64,000 nucleotides of DNA from assembly GCA_029964075.1 (NCBI GenBank), contig CM057140.1, forward strand, positions 6,342,643 to 6,406,642, in the 5' to 3' direction. Shown here piece after piece: positions 32,111 through 44,690 of the stretch. The notes under the pieces are model-generated. The model was given only the letters and a program-made list of their open reading frames with translations. It searched no databases and was not told the DNA's origin. The position numbers were made by a program, and so were the translations under genes. The number at the start of each line of letters is the position of its first letter. Within the stretch, counting starts at the first letter, position 1. The stretch comes from Patiria pectinifera. Taxonomy: Eukaryota > Echinodermata > Asteroidea > Valvatida > Asterinidae.

Positions 32111-33420
32111 TGATCACTCAAATCACCGTTTCTAACAGCGTGCTTACGTCTGCACTGAATTCAACACGTCGGTTTGGCTGATGTAGGCCTATCTCAGCTG
32201 TCTTTGTTCTGGTTTCGGTGCTGCTTCTCGTGATGTCTTCACACTATGTGCGTGAACCAGAATACGCGGCAAATTTTGTTACCTGGTTACAAGGAATGGT
32301 TCATGACGCCACAATCATCATGCTCATTATTACCGTGTGGGCCTTAGAGGTGACGTTCGAGAGAAAGCGCTGATTTAACCTCCAAAAATTTTAATGGGAA
32401 AAAAACCTTCGAAAAAGTAGAAAACGAAAGTCCACATCCTTTGTCTAAATACCTTAAGAAGGAATTTTGTGGTGAAGAGCAATTGGTTCTGATTCCAGTG
32501 AAATACGTGATTTGAACATTTCATGCGGCGCCAGTCTTTTGTTGACATCTGGCTGAAGATTCGATGCTGGAATACGTATATCCATAATACCTAATCCCCC
32601 GCAATGTCAGTTGTAAAAACATCCAGGGTTCCCAATGTTTTCTCTCTAACTGAAAGGCATGTGGGCATTGTATGGTTTCCAAGTGACCAAGAACTTTAGG
32701 TATATAAGAACGCAGGTAAACAACCAGATTTAGTTTTTAGACTCTGGCCGAATGTGCATCTTTAGCGTAGTCCTTTGAAGCAAGTATACTGACTCTTACT
32801 ATTTCTCTCATCGATTGGTGCACAATCACTTGGTTCGTTAGGGAAGAAAATTAACAGTCGCATCCATGGTAACAAGAAAATACTACCGTTAGAAGGCCAA
32901 TCGTACAGCATCAGACAGCAGATGATTTGCGCCCATCTGGCGCAATCAGTGGTCTGTTTTCCGTTTGCGTCAACGACAAAATATTAAGCGAAGCGTATTT
33001 GTTTTGTAAATCAATATTGGAAGATCAGCAAGGCTAGTAAAGCTGGTCCCAGGCCATTCCTCACTCACAGCGCACATAATCCTACTCCATTGATTTAGAA
33101 AGAGTATAACTTATCGTGTTAACATGTCGAAAGATCTGGTTCGGTACGATGAACAAAACGATTTCGCTGTTCGATTTAGTGAACAAAGCCCCCGAAGAAC
33201 TGCCACAAAATGTGCTGACCTCCATTGGAAATCAAGATTGTTTTGGTTTATATGCATTTTTTTTTAATGAAAAAAGCCTTTTCTCCCTCGATCATTATCA
33301 ACATTAAAAGTGTGATCACATTCAGGAGGGTGGTTTTTAATTTTAAAAATCTGAGCGTCCTGGTTGGACATGTATACCGGCGGTATTGAGGAGAGTGCGT
33401 TTTCTTTGGCGAATGTTTAG
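32110..33420 (+). repeat. Host repeat B/C unit 2
   Basis: A second tandem unit with an intact junction CCTCCAAAAATTTTAATGGG at about 32380-32400, the empty counterpart of the Polinton target. It runs through B and C, ending near a C-run at about 33429. Confidence 0.7.
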
Positions 33421-35129
33421 TGATTAGGCCCCCCCCCCAAAAAAAAAGGAGGTCTCTGGTCAGACTGAAGTTCCGGAATTGATGCGGCGACGCGGGTTTT
33501 TTTTTTTTTTGATGGCTTTTTTTACTTCAAGCTTGTATTGCACAGACAAGGTGGGTACTATTTTGCTTTTTTATGTCCTCATTATACATTGGTGTCCTCC
33601 ATAATTTGCCTTGGTGCCCTTTACCATATGCCTTGGTGCAATTTCCCCATTCCTTGGTTCTCCTTGGTACAAAAATGTGAGGAGGCGCGGCAATAGATGG
33701 CGCTGTTGTAGCTTCCGTGTTAATTTGAAGAAAAAAAAGTTGACGCGCATGATTAAAATCGACCCTTACGCTGACCAGAGACCGAGTATTTTTTTTGCCT
33801 AATATAGAGACGGCAATAACTGCAAATAGTGTTTTTGGTATTTTTTTATATTCCAGGCACAATGTGGTTTTTAAGTAATCACCCAAAGAAATACAAATAG
33901 TGATTTATTTAATATAATCTAATTTTCTTTCATTACTTTTTTTTATCTATTTTTTTTACTTTTGTTAGGAGGGGGGCAATTTAAACCTACACAGTTTTTA
34001 CCCACACAAGAAAAATAGTATTTAGATGGCATTAGTCTGTTCATTCTGTACTGAATGAGCATTGATCGTTTATTTTCAACTGACAAAACGAGCTATATGA
34101 CCTGTATGCATCACATGCCGATTACAAAATTGCATAACATGCCAAAAGTCTCATTAAATTGAAGGCCTGCTTCCTGTTTGCAAAAGTTTTAAGAAGAGAA
34201 AATTAGTTTATAATCTCCTATTTGGAAGCTAAGATGAGTGGCAGCATTACACCTGCATGCAATTTGTTTCAGGTGAAACCGTCTTACCGTTTTTATTATT
34301 TTGAATACTGTTTTAAGAACCGATTCATGTTTTGTTGTTGCTCCATCCATTCCGTGATCTACCAATAAACCCAAACGGCCCATCCGCTTCCTTTTTTGAG
34401 GCTGCATCAAAATTTCATTACTTAAAAAACCATTTCAGACATAACATTTTTAAAAGATGTTTCAGAAATTCAGATGCTCTGGCCACCAAATGCCACGCAC
34501 TAGCATTTTCGAAAACATGGTATCCTGAGGTAAGAGTTAACAAAATTATTCTGATCTGGGGTTTCATCGATGTTTATGTGGTTAATACATAACATTCGAT
34601 CTTAAATTTATAACTTCTTTCATCATTTCATGTTGTACAAAACTGGAACGAAGATATTTTGGTATCCCGATGAGAAATAACACAAATCTAGAATATAATT
34701 GTGAAAGAAGTATCATCTAGCAAGCACTCATTGGCCGAGTTCCGGCGGGTCTTGTTCTTGATGACACGGGTATATCATTCTTGCAAACCCCGACAGGTAG
34801 GTGGTGTGAGATCCTGTTCCGAGTGCAGTGGTCGTGGGTCGTGTTCACTTCCCGCGAGAACAATGATTATACTCGCGTAGAACAGACCGCCCGAGCTCGG
34901 ACAGCCATTGCGTGGGAAAAGGTTTCTGACCATGTCAATAGAGGGCGCTCTTTCTTTCTTTTTTTCTCATGTACAATTGTCGGCGTTTTAATCCCAGATT
35001 TTCTTTTTCCCCAAAAAACTGTGGATCGGGCAACAAAGTTTGTTTCGATAGGGTACACCATAATCAACATGTCTGTGAAGTTTTATAAAATTCTGCGAAC
35101 CAGACCGCGTGACGAACGGAAAAAAAGGC
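33421..35129. other. Non-coding
   Basis: Homopolymer-rich sequence with short open frames lacking splice or family support. Two G/C-richer islands (about 33600-33720 and 34730-34930) look exon-like in composition but match nothing I recognise. Confidence 0.35.
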
Positions 35130-35513
35130 CTCGTCCCACCCTCTTGAATATGATCACACTTTTAATGTTGAAAATGATTGAGGGGAAAAAAGGGCTTTTT
35201 GGAGTTAAAAAAATGTATTTAAACAAATGTTTGTTTTCATATGGAGGTCAGCACATTTTCTGGCAGTTCTTCGGGGGCTTTGTTCACTAAATCGAACAGC
35301 GAAATCGTTTTGTTCATCGTATACCGAACCAGATCTCACGACAGAATAAACTGCAAGTAATACTCTTTCTAAATCAATGGAGCAGACTAATGTGCGCTGT
35401 GAGTGAGGACTGGCCTGGGACCAGCTTACCTAGACTTGCGTGAGCTGGGAAATATTGATTCCCAAAACAATTTAGGCTACGCTAAATATTTTGTCGCTGA
35501 CGGAAACGGAAAA
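35130..35513 (-). repeat. Host repeat C, inverted copy
   Basis: Reverse complement of 31050-31430 and 32940-33330. It contains the same 24-codon open stretch (ATG at 35317 on the minus strand). It ends at CGGAAAACAG, where the lectin-derived segment starts. Confidence 0.7.
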
Positions 35514-35738
35514 CAGCAACTCAACTGGTGCCTCGTCGATCATGTCATCAGAGAATTCGTCACCAAGAGCGCCTCTAGATGCGCCTCGGCCTGCCTGAAG
35601 GAACCGGGATGTCGCTCTTTCAACATCAAGGGAACCAAACAAGAACAAAAACTGTGTCAGCTCAATGATGCAGTTCGCGCTGATAATACGGAGTAGTTTC
35701 AGGAGGTCAGCACTCGATGCGTTTACTACTCTGCCTAG
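35514..35738 (+). pseudogene. Broken 3' copy of the C-type lectin/PAN gene
   Basis: It reads QQLNWCLVDHVIREFVTKSA and onward, nearly identical to residues 188-261 of the lectin at 13169-13954, that is, the PAN domain only. It lacks signal peptide, lectin domain and a start. Relative to the parent, a codon matching K248 is TAG (35694-35696), and the copy ends at its own TAG (35736-35738). Similarity continues into the 3' flank to about 35940 (compare 12945-13168 reversed), so this is a DNA duplication of the gene end, not a processed mRNA copy. Host repeat C abuts it at the upstream breakpoint. Confidence 0.85.
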
Positions 35739-35940
35739 CAATGCAACATTACAGCTGAAAAATCTTTAAATCACTCTTCAAACTGTGGGTCTCATGTCAA
35801 AACATTGAGTAGAACATTAACATATGTATTTCTGCGGAGTCAAAGTATTATTCGTGTATTTTTCTGATGTGATTTGAACATTCTTTGGAACATTAAGGTA
35901 GGCCTTTATGTGTTTCCTTCAGCTATCTTGCCTCATCTGT

Positions 35941-37404
35941 TTAGCTTGTTAAAAAAAAACCTTAAGGACGGGGTGTAATGGGGACATTCCTCCACACAGA
36001 GAGCAAGTGGCCCGCATGACTGCACAGCCTTTGTGCGGTAGCGGGACTGCACAAAAGCAGCAGATGTGGAATTACCCACTAGCCGTGTGCCATGGCATAC
36101 CACAGTTGGCAACTGCATTCCAATGAGGATTAGCGACCGCGGCCATGACCACTTCCCGTACGCATGGGGTTAACCAAGTCCGTTTCCACAGAAGATACAT
36201 AATGAATTCGTTTACCTCTTTTGAAATGTGTTGGTAGCTAAGGGGCCCTTACGAAAAAACTATTGTCATCACGTCAGCATGTGGATGGAAACAAAATCTT
36301 TGTGAAATTCCAAACGTGCCACTCTCAAAAACGGTCAATAATAAAAACACTCCCCAAAGATACGTTTTCTTCCTTGCAGTCGGTCAGTCGCTCGGTCGGA
36401 CGGTCAGTCAACTGGTCGATCGCTTACCCTTACCTTTTGCCAGTCCAAGATGGCCATCCCATGCCCTCAGTGACTGACAGACTGGCAATGGTGAGCCTAT
36501 AGCCAGCACTGCTATCGTATATACCCCGTAACGCCAATGTTGCTTATTCCGTAAATGTGGGGGCCAATGAATGTTGGTGACCTTCTTTGCAATGTGATAT
36601 TTGTTGCCCCAGTATTACCAACAGTTAAATATATACAAATGATTTTATTTACACTTAAATTACAGTGCTTTTACCTAAATATCTGCGTCCTGGCTTCTCA
36701 AAAATAATCCTTTCTTTTCAAATTTGCTAATATTAACATGGAATGCAATACTGCATACTGGCTGGGTAAGATAAACTCAATGTATTGGTGGGGTTTGGAG
36801 ACATGCATGATAGAGTGCAGTTGTTCATGGTTAGACGGATGACAGGATAGGAGAAACATGTGGGTTGTTTTGGAAGTGAAATAAAACAACTGTGCCTTTC
36901 AAGTTGAATTATAAGCTGCCTGGATAAACCCTTATTCCTTTACAGAAGACTTAAAGTCAGCCTTGGGTATGGCGATATTTAGATTAAGACTGCTACACTT
37001 TTAAAGAAACTTAACCCTCCCCCCCCCCCCTCGACTTTTTCTGCAATAGCCTTGTAAAAAGAATTTCGTGACCGGATCTGTAATGACTTTTTAGCTTCGA
37101 GCCTTGCGCATCTTTTGATACCAAAAATATAAAAATTGGACCATGGGTTGCCGCACAGCGAAAACTTTTCCGGCGCTACTGAATTTCCCATAAAACTGAA
37201 TTTTCCCATATACGTCGTGTGTAGAGCAGAATTACCATTCGTACATATGAATAATTAATTAGCCATACCTCCAAAACCCTTTCATGAAATTTCGTGGGTC
37301 TGTTCATGATGAGTTGCTCTATGCATGTATCGAGTTTCAAAATGTTTTGTCACTCGATGGCCAAGATCTTAGGGGGAATCCGCCCCCGGTCAAAATAACC
37401 CAGC
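35941..37404. other. Non-coding
   Basis: Contains a degenerate CGGTCAGTCG simple repeat (36379-36415) and a C-run at 37020-37030. No exon is recognised. Confidence 0.4.
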
Positions 37405-37790
37405 CCGTTTAGGGTTTAAGCACAATGTCACCAAGGACGTTGGGCAAAATGTTCGCAAGTATTTTATCTCTATTATAATTTAAATAGCCTGTTGGCTGTT
37501 GGAAAGTACGGATATCCGGATTTGAATGAAGTCCACTTCTGATTACATAGATTGGTGTAGGGATTCCTAAATTTATTTTATTAGCGCGCCCAATAAATCG
37601 GTATTGGAACAGTCTAAGCCCATTGAAGTTTATCCGACTATTCAAAGTTATGACAAAATATCTGTTATCCGGAAAGTACAGATATTCGGATTTGAAATAA
37701 TTGGTACCGTCCTAAATACCCATTCATGATGGCATTTGTGATGGTACAGAAATCAGAACTACTACATGTTTTTCTGGTTATTTACAAAAT
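37405..37790 (+). repeat. Host repeat F, second copy
   Basis: It matches 31500-32090: TGTCACCAAGG-CGTTGGGCAAAATGT, TATCCGGATTTGAA, CCAATAAATCGG, TTCATGATGGCATTTGTGAT. Here it stands alone, without B or C on either side. Confidence 0.7.
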
Positions 37791-40700
37791 GTGATCATAG
37801 ACCGTTTATAATATTCAAATTCGTCCAGCAAATTCGATTCAGTGCATTCCAATGTTCAATTTTGTCTCTTGTCAGACAATTTCAAATTCAGTTACAGCAA
37901 ATTCAAACGACAAGCACACGTTTTCGATCTCGCCAAACCTTGTTATTCAGATATCAAACTCGTCTATAATTGATTTATATGTAATGGATTCGAAATCTGA
38001 ATGCTGCCATTCAACAACAACTTAGACAAATTTGGTGACTAAAGATAGCGACTAAAGTGGGTGACCAAACGTTGAAATTGAACAATTAATGACTAAATTG
38101 GTTAAATTTAAGCGTGTGATTTTTTGGGGGGCAAAATTGAATGTTAGAGTTGGTGAATTTGAGTGAAAACAAGGTTTTAAAATAGCCTGGAAAACCTATT
38201 TTTGTTTGAATGCGCACATACATTAGGCCAAACGGATTCGCGCGCATTAAACAACCAATACGAATTGGCCTAGACATTGTTACTGACGGCTCGTGGATGA
38301 TGCTGGTTGGTTGTGATAACGCCCTCTCGTGGCGGAAGGTTGGTGTCAGTGGCCGGCTGCTTTGGAAGCTCTGCTGGTACTCGGGTTTTACTTCCCTCAG
38401 CTCAGATGCCGATATCGATCGGAGATTCGATCCCATGCTTTGTATGTTCATCCACCTGGGTGTCTGCTTTCTGCTTGTGGCCGCACTTCCAACCATTTGG
38501 GCACTTGTTCAGAAAAAAAAGGCACTTCTTAAAACAAAAAAGCCACCCTTTACAAATTATTGGGGGGGGGGGGTTAAGCGCTAGTGAAAACAAGGCATTT
38601 GAATGGAAAAGGGCAGTCATTCCAAATATTAGGGGGAGGGGTGGTACTCAAATGACAATGGCGTAAAGGGGTAATCTGTTACGAAAGTACCCTCCTGCTC
38701 ACAAAAAAAAACAGCCAGTTAAACAAATAAACAATGCGCATGAAATGCACATATCGTCAACAAAAAATTAATGTCATCAGATTTATTAAAGAATATAGTT
38801 GTACAAACCTAATTACACTACTCTGGATCGTTTGATCTACAGAGCTTACATCAGTCCACTTTGTTTGACAGCTAATGAGGTTGTGTTTTCGTACAATTGC
38901 CAGTGTCCCCATGGCGAGGAACATCATGCAGAGTTTACACTTTACGTCTGGTGTCAGCGTTATTTGAATTATGTCAGCATTAAAAGACTGAATCAAATCC
39001 GCATCCCCAAAATCAGAAAAGAAACTTTAAAAAACGTCAAAATTGTTGTTTCTCACTAAGCTCCGACAGGTGCAGTCTTTTAACTAGGTTGGCTATAACT
39101 GATTTCATTTAAAACTACTCTGTAAAATTCAAACGATGTTTCCTGTTGATATTTGCAACACTTTTTCAAGTCAAATTCGTTAGCTATTTCTAAACTGTGT
39201 AATGAGGCTAGTCGAGGATTTTTCTATCTTTAAACCTTACCGGGATTCAGAAGGGAATATGGAATCTCCACATTTTTTATGTTTTATATTGTCCTGGCCA
39301 CGTGGTAAACTCACCCGGGGCCATCTATCACCAGATCCTAGTATGGACCATAGTACGTCCTTTAGAGGGGGTGTCAGTCTTGTGATCCTACTTGGAGGGG
39401 TTGGAATTGGCGGGAAAACCCTGTGTGCTTGTGCACATTTACATAGGCTTGTGTACAAATGCACTATAAACATTGGGATTAGTTCGATCACCCCTGTGAC
39501 CAAAATGGAATGTCTAATGGGGTTATGTCTGTGGTTTTAACGGCTGTTTGGGGCCTGAGAGATACTCCAGACATGCCAGGGTGAATGGGCTGGTTGTGAG
39601 GGTCGGGTGGCTCAAATTACATGTGGTGAAGTTGACATTCCATACAATCTCTGCATAGTAAACATTAAAGGTGCTCGCTCCAGCAAGTTAAAGAGAACAA
39701 TTTTCTAAAAATAATGATGTCGGGTAAGTAACGTTCCTTTTGCCTGGATGTATAACATATAAAATAGGTTTTATCAGGATGGACTCTTAACCTATTTGCT
39801 ATTCATGGCTCTTGGCAGTACGCAAGGGATTCGAGAATATTTTAGCTGGACACTGGGCATTAGCACTAAAACAAGAAGTCAATAGACCATGGGGCGCTGT
39901 AACGAATAGAGGCGCGCTATCTAATTGGGGGCGGTTTAACTATAACGACGCCAATATTTGGGTACAAACACTAGCAAACTCTCGTATATTCCAGCTGCTT
40001 AGTAAATTTACTGAACTTTTACTCCTAAAACATTGGATTCGCGTCGGTTCAACCCTCAAAATGGAGTCAGTATTAGCGCCCCTGTCGTAAAAAAAATGAA
40101 GTGCTTAACACCTCCGCAGGGTGCACCCATTAAAGCAAATGCATTCCCAATGAGACTGAATGTGATAATCCCAATACTTCATTTTTTTTAAATACTCAAA
40201 ACTCTCACAGGTGTTCGGGCTGTACCACAAAAAAAAAGATGATCAACATGTCATCTTTCATTTTCCGTTCAATTTTTGGTTGGTCGACCAATGACTTTTT
40301 GAGATATTCTCTCCCCAGCCCTAAAAACGAATGATGTTTCCCAAACTGAAAAAGTAGCAATTTTGAAGAAGGATCCCTCGATAGCATGGATCAATAGCTT
40401 CACTTTCGGACGCCATTGCATCCAAACTCCTCAGAATTGGAAGCTCCTGGACCAGGCCAGTGGTGCAATGCCATATGTCCTAAATCCCCCCAATTGCATG
40501 CATGGCTCTATCAAAATTTCTCTAATAGAATAATTTAAAGGTATAGGGGTGTCCCTTTCGAGAGAATGGTTCTTCTTGAGCTATTATAAAAGAAATAGTT
40601 AGAGATATTCACTCGACATTTCTCACGAGTAATGCTCATAAGAGAGAATTTTACCTGTCAGAGGGTCCTTGGACAAAAAAAAGTTCGGTTCCTCTTTAAT

Positions 40701-41140
40701 TGTGCGGTACATAACGGGAACAGCGGCTAGGGGTGCCTGTGATGTTAAAGAAATAAAAAAAAAACAAGGTGTTTATCGTTTGAACGCATTCTTAACGCTT
40801 TTTTTTGGAACAGTTTAAAAACATTTTTTTTCACGATGAAGATGAGAGACGTTATAACAGGCTTGGGCTTAAGACAAGTCACTACAACGAACAACGCTTT
40901 TTACAAGAGTTTATAAACGCTGTAACACTTTGGGGGGAGGGGTGCAATAAAAAGGCACCGGTTAAAGACGAGTCACTCAAACCTGCAAACTTTTTTTTGC
41001 AAGAGATTTTTTAAGCGTTATAACACGCTGAGAGGGAGGGACGCCTTAAAAGGTTTCTTCTTACCTTGAAACAAAAAATGTAAATTGTGGCATTTACGTA
41101 AACGTATTGCAGAAAGAGCCATAGATAACCAATACGTCTA
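37791..41140. other. Intergenic or intronic, no gene recognised
   Basis: The missing 3' exons of BHMT could lie here, but I do not find the GGCC zinc-ligand block or other C-terminal BHMT blocks. A G/C-richer island at 38270-38500 is open on both strands with no family match. Homopolymers and a G-run (38561-38572) occur. Confidence 0.35.
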
Positions 41141-41270
41141 ATATCTATGAGATCACTGTTATATTTTTCCAGAACGACCAATGATAACATATGTCTAACG
41201 CAGGCGCAGTTGGAATCCCATCATAAATAAATAAAAGAACAAAAACTCCGGTGCAGACTGCAGATCTCAC

Positions 41271-41464
41271 TTTGCAGTCCTTGATGGCTTCTTCCAGAAT
41301 TGGCAGCATGGTGGCCGGTCCCCGAGAGCAGTTCAGCCCCACCACGTCAGCCCCCGCCTCCGCTAGCTTGTTGAACGCGTCGACGAACTCCACGTCGTCC
41401 AAAGTAGCCGGCTTCCTGTTCACTTGGCCCTGCACGGCCGACAATGTTACCACGCAGGGAATAT
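41271..41464 (-). CDS. BHMT: BHMT exon (fourth seen): Zn-ligand exon of betaine-homocysteine methyltransferase
   Basis: 64 codons plus the last two bases of a split codon, between acceptor TTACGCGCAG and donor GTGAGA. It reads IPCVVTLSAVQGQVNRKPAT, then DAFNKLAEAGADVVGLNCSR. It aligns to vertebrate BHMT from PVAATMCIG to the GVNC block; the Cys of GLNC is the first of the three zinc-binding cysteines that hold homocysteine thiolate. The other two (GGCC block) belong to downstream exons I cannot find to the left, so the 3' end is either distant or lost. A human-like exon chain, phases matching across introns, supports a real gene. Confidence 0.85.
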
Positions 41465-41718
41465 CTGCGCGTAAAGCAAGATGAGTTTAACTTAGGTATC
41501 TGCGTTTAATGAGATATAGTCTTGACCAGTAAAAATGTAAAGTTGCTAACGATTTGGTATCTGACGTGCAATAAAGACAGTTGAATTGACACACTTCATA
41601 TCTTTTTAACATAGTCTAGCTGAATTAACCTACTCCAATACTGCTCAAGCATGTACATTTTATCATACGCATGAGGGTATCTTAAATAACTTGTCAGCTA
41701 AATTTAAAACCAACGCAC
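41465..41718 (-). other. BHMT intron
   Basis: Short intron between the exons at 41719-41830 and 41271-41464, with donor GTGCGT and acceptor GCGCAG. No other feature is seen. Confidence 0.8.
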
Positions 41719-41830
41719 CTTTTGCAAATTCCTTGCACGCCTTCACAGCCATTAAGGCTTCACCGAAGTGAGGAAAGGTTTCCGCCACAATGAAATCGGC
41801 TCCCGCTTCTACAGCCCATTCTATCTGTTC
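41719..41830 (-). CDS. BHMT: BHMT exon (third seen)
   Basis: 37 codons plus one base, between acceptor CCTTTTAAG and donor GTGCGT. It reads [20 protein letters not shown] then [17 protein letters not shown], equivalent to the vertebrate stretch around DFLIAEYFEHVEEAVWAV, part of the TIM-barrel wall. The phase-1 junction joins cleanly to the next exon's two bases to make an Asp codon. Confidence 0.85.
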
Positions 41831-43244
41831 CTTAAAAGGAAATATAACAATTCAAAAATTTTACACAAAAAACCCACACACTCGGTCAATACTTGTTAGT
41901 CAGTTGCCGTGTCACGCGCACAGCCCTGACCTCAGTTTCTTGTCCCGGGGTCACGCACGCATGGTCCGAAAGCTTACACAAGATTTTAAGAGAGTGCATT
42001 CGATACGACAGAAAACACCAACAAACTACTCTCATGTACCACTATCGGCAAAGATGGCGAAGCAAGTAAAAAGTTGAAATCGTGTGCTTTACTTTGATAC
42101 AAAATATAAATTTGATACAAAATATAACTACCTTTGACAAAATTGAAGTGTTGTTACGGCGCGTCAAACAATTTTCGTACTTGTTTGCAACAAAAGCGAG
42201 GGCCAATTGTGTGTACATTCGATTCTTAAAAAAAACCGAAAGAAATGGCAAGTTTTAGTAGGTAGAGGATGGTGTACGCTTCATTTACATGTGAAACACG
42301 TGCAAGAGCCATTTATTTCTTTTTTTGTCGAAATCGCCGGTTGAAAATGAAGACTTCTGCGAGATTTCATTATTTGCAATCATATGTTTGCGTGTAAAAG
42401 TACGTAAGTACAATTACGTAGGCCTGTGAAAAGCACTCGTCAAAGTGCAATGAATGACTGATGAATATTAAGCAGGCTATCTCGTTCTCGACCAATCAGT
42501 GGTCGTATTAGGGTCACAAGGTCATACCGGTTATACAATGGTGGTGCTCTTTTCGCGTTATAAAAACTGGTAGTTGTTGGGAACATTAGGTGTACATGGC
42601 TTTCTTAAAACATTTAAAACATCACGTTTATTAAATTTTTTTTTTGTAGATTAAGCTTAATTCTTTCCCTTAATTTAATTACTTCATATTTGGGAGACCT
42701 TCGTCGTTGTCGAAAAAAAACACCCGGAAATTTCATCAGGTATTTTTCTAGTCGATTTGTCTGTGAAATATTATCGTCAAAATGCATCGAGAAAAAATAT
42801 CTTGATAGATGTATGTATTAGGTCTTTAACTACATAAAACAGCTTTGTTTGTATGGATCTGTAGTGGTTTGGCATAAAAATCATGAATTTTCTGGGGCCC
42901 TTTTTACGGCCATCGTTCGCTAGCTTCGCGTTGCTTTCAGTTTGTGTGGACGAGAAATGCGCCCAGTTAGCTTCGCGTGACACGGCACTTGACTGTTTCC
43001 TATTGTGGATGCGCACGGTTCTTGATGTACAAGCAATTAGCCATTGATGAAAACTCATAATTATAGGTCTAATTCGATCGGCTATAAATAACTGCCTTTT
43101 GTAATAATAAACTGCTTCAACCAGTTCTAAACATGTGTCAGACGTACATCATGTTCGGAGACAAAGGGGCAGGATTGACGGGTTTTTTTTTTTAAATAAA
43201 ACGCCCCTTAGATTACTACGTGAGCACAACGATTGCAGTATCCG
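41831..43244. other. BHMT intron, left part
   Basis: A 3.4-kb intron (41831-45273) separates exons 2 and 3 seen. This part is plain AT-rich sequence with no gene or clear repeat. Confidence 0.5.
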
Positions 43245-43247
43245 TTA

Positions 43248-43956
43248 GGCCTAGCTTCCATCACCGGCCGGTTTAAATACAGGCCAGCCGATATAGCTCG
43301 GCCTGTTAGTTTAATCCTTTTCAAACCGGCCGAGCAGCCGGCCAGACTCTAGCAGAGACACCCACCCGCTATAAACGATCTATTGTGTTCATGCGTGATA
43401 ATTGCAGGTCCAGCATCTGGGCCCAAAACAATGAGGGGAGTTAATCCGCTTAATCCTCCAAGTGCAACAAAACGGCATTATAAGTTCCTGACTGCTATCA
43501 ATTAACCTGCCACTTTCCTCGGGAGCCAGTTACATGTGAATCGTTATGGTGATTAATTCGAATTTTCTGCTTTATTTTCAAACACAGCTGAGAAAAAAAA
43601 ATGCGTAAAAAAGAAGTAATTCTTAAATTCAAAGAGTTTGAACGTCACACTGCCGTATGTATCTTTCGCCATCAAGTTTAGTTAAAGTCAAAAGTCTGGA
43701 AGCGTGTTTACACCATGTTTACACAATAGACACTAATCTGCTCAGAACCCTTTGTTCAACTCTGGAGGCTGGCAGGCTGCATATCAGTAGGTTGTTTGTT
43801 GAGTGACATTGAAGTGTCGATGATCGAGATACTGGAGCAAGACCGGCCTTGAACCGGCCGAGAGGGGCAAACATACCGGCAAAGGATCATTGTGGCCTCA
43901 AAGGGGCCGGCCTAGACTAGCCGGTACTTAAACCGGCCGGTGATGGAAGCTAAGCC
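43248..43956. mobile_element. Harbinger-like MITE
   Basis: TIRs begin GGCCTAGCTTCCATCACCGG at the left and mirror as CCGGTGATGGAAGCTAAGCC at the right (one difference). They are flanked by TTA at 43245-43247 and 43957-43959. A 3-bp TTA/TAA duplication with GG-starting TIRs is the PIF/Harbinger signature. The 709-bp interior holds no transposase, but has further CCGGCC-rich inverted segments near each end (43310-43345 and 43850-43910). It is inserted in the large BHMT intron. Confidence 0.75.
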
Positions 43957-44000
43957 TTAAAACGCCCTTCAAACCCCAACTCTGCAACACAGGACCCTAT

Positions 44001-44171
<171 letters not shown>

Positions 44172-44280
44172 AGAGTATTCGTTTGGCGTGTTTGGAAGCT
44201 GAGTGATCAGTAAAACTTTCCTCAACCAAGTCATGTGAAGACACTTAAAGACATCCACATGACTGACAGAGCTATATTAG

Positions 44281-44690
44281 ATTACTAGAGCGCTAACTCC
44301 TCATTCTTGCGCGTGGAGACGCCTTGAAGCCGTCCTGGGCGCAGACATTTTGACTTGATGTTCTATTTGTAGAGTATAATGAAGTGAGATGGATTAAATT
44401 TTGAAAGTGTTCTTTAGATGCAACGCACAAATAGCGCATACGCAAACAACTTAAGTACGTCATTAGTTTTAAAAAAGCAGTCCTGCAGTGGACATGCGCA
44501 CACTCGTTGCGCTGTTTGCGTAGAATATAATGTCACGCCCATTTGCTGATTGTGCGTTTCGGTTTTAGGCCCTAACTAGGACTCTAGTTACCTACAACTC
44601 TATGTCAACAAATCAACTTTTTATTGATAACCTACTAATGCATAAGCATTAATTTTTGGGGGTTCAAGTCTCACTCGATAAGCTTGTGGT
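44281..44690. other. BHMT intron, plain
   Basis: No gene or recognised repeat. Confidence 0.4.

Noticed and set aside
34781-35290. 169-codon open frame
   Set aside because: Its distal part is antisense to repeat C, and the rest matches nothing; judged to be chance.
38086-38666. Open frames on both strands at a G/C-richer island
   Set aside because: No family resemblance, no splice signals, and both strands are equally open.
41145-41270. Extension of the BHMT exon past the donor to an in-frame stop
   Set aside because: A GTGAGA donor follows the last conserved residue and similarity to BHMT ends there.
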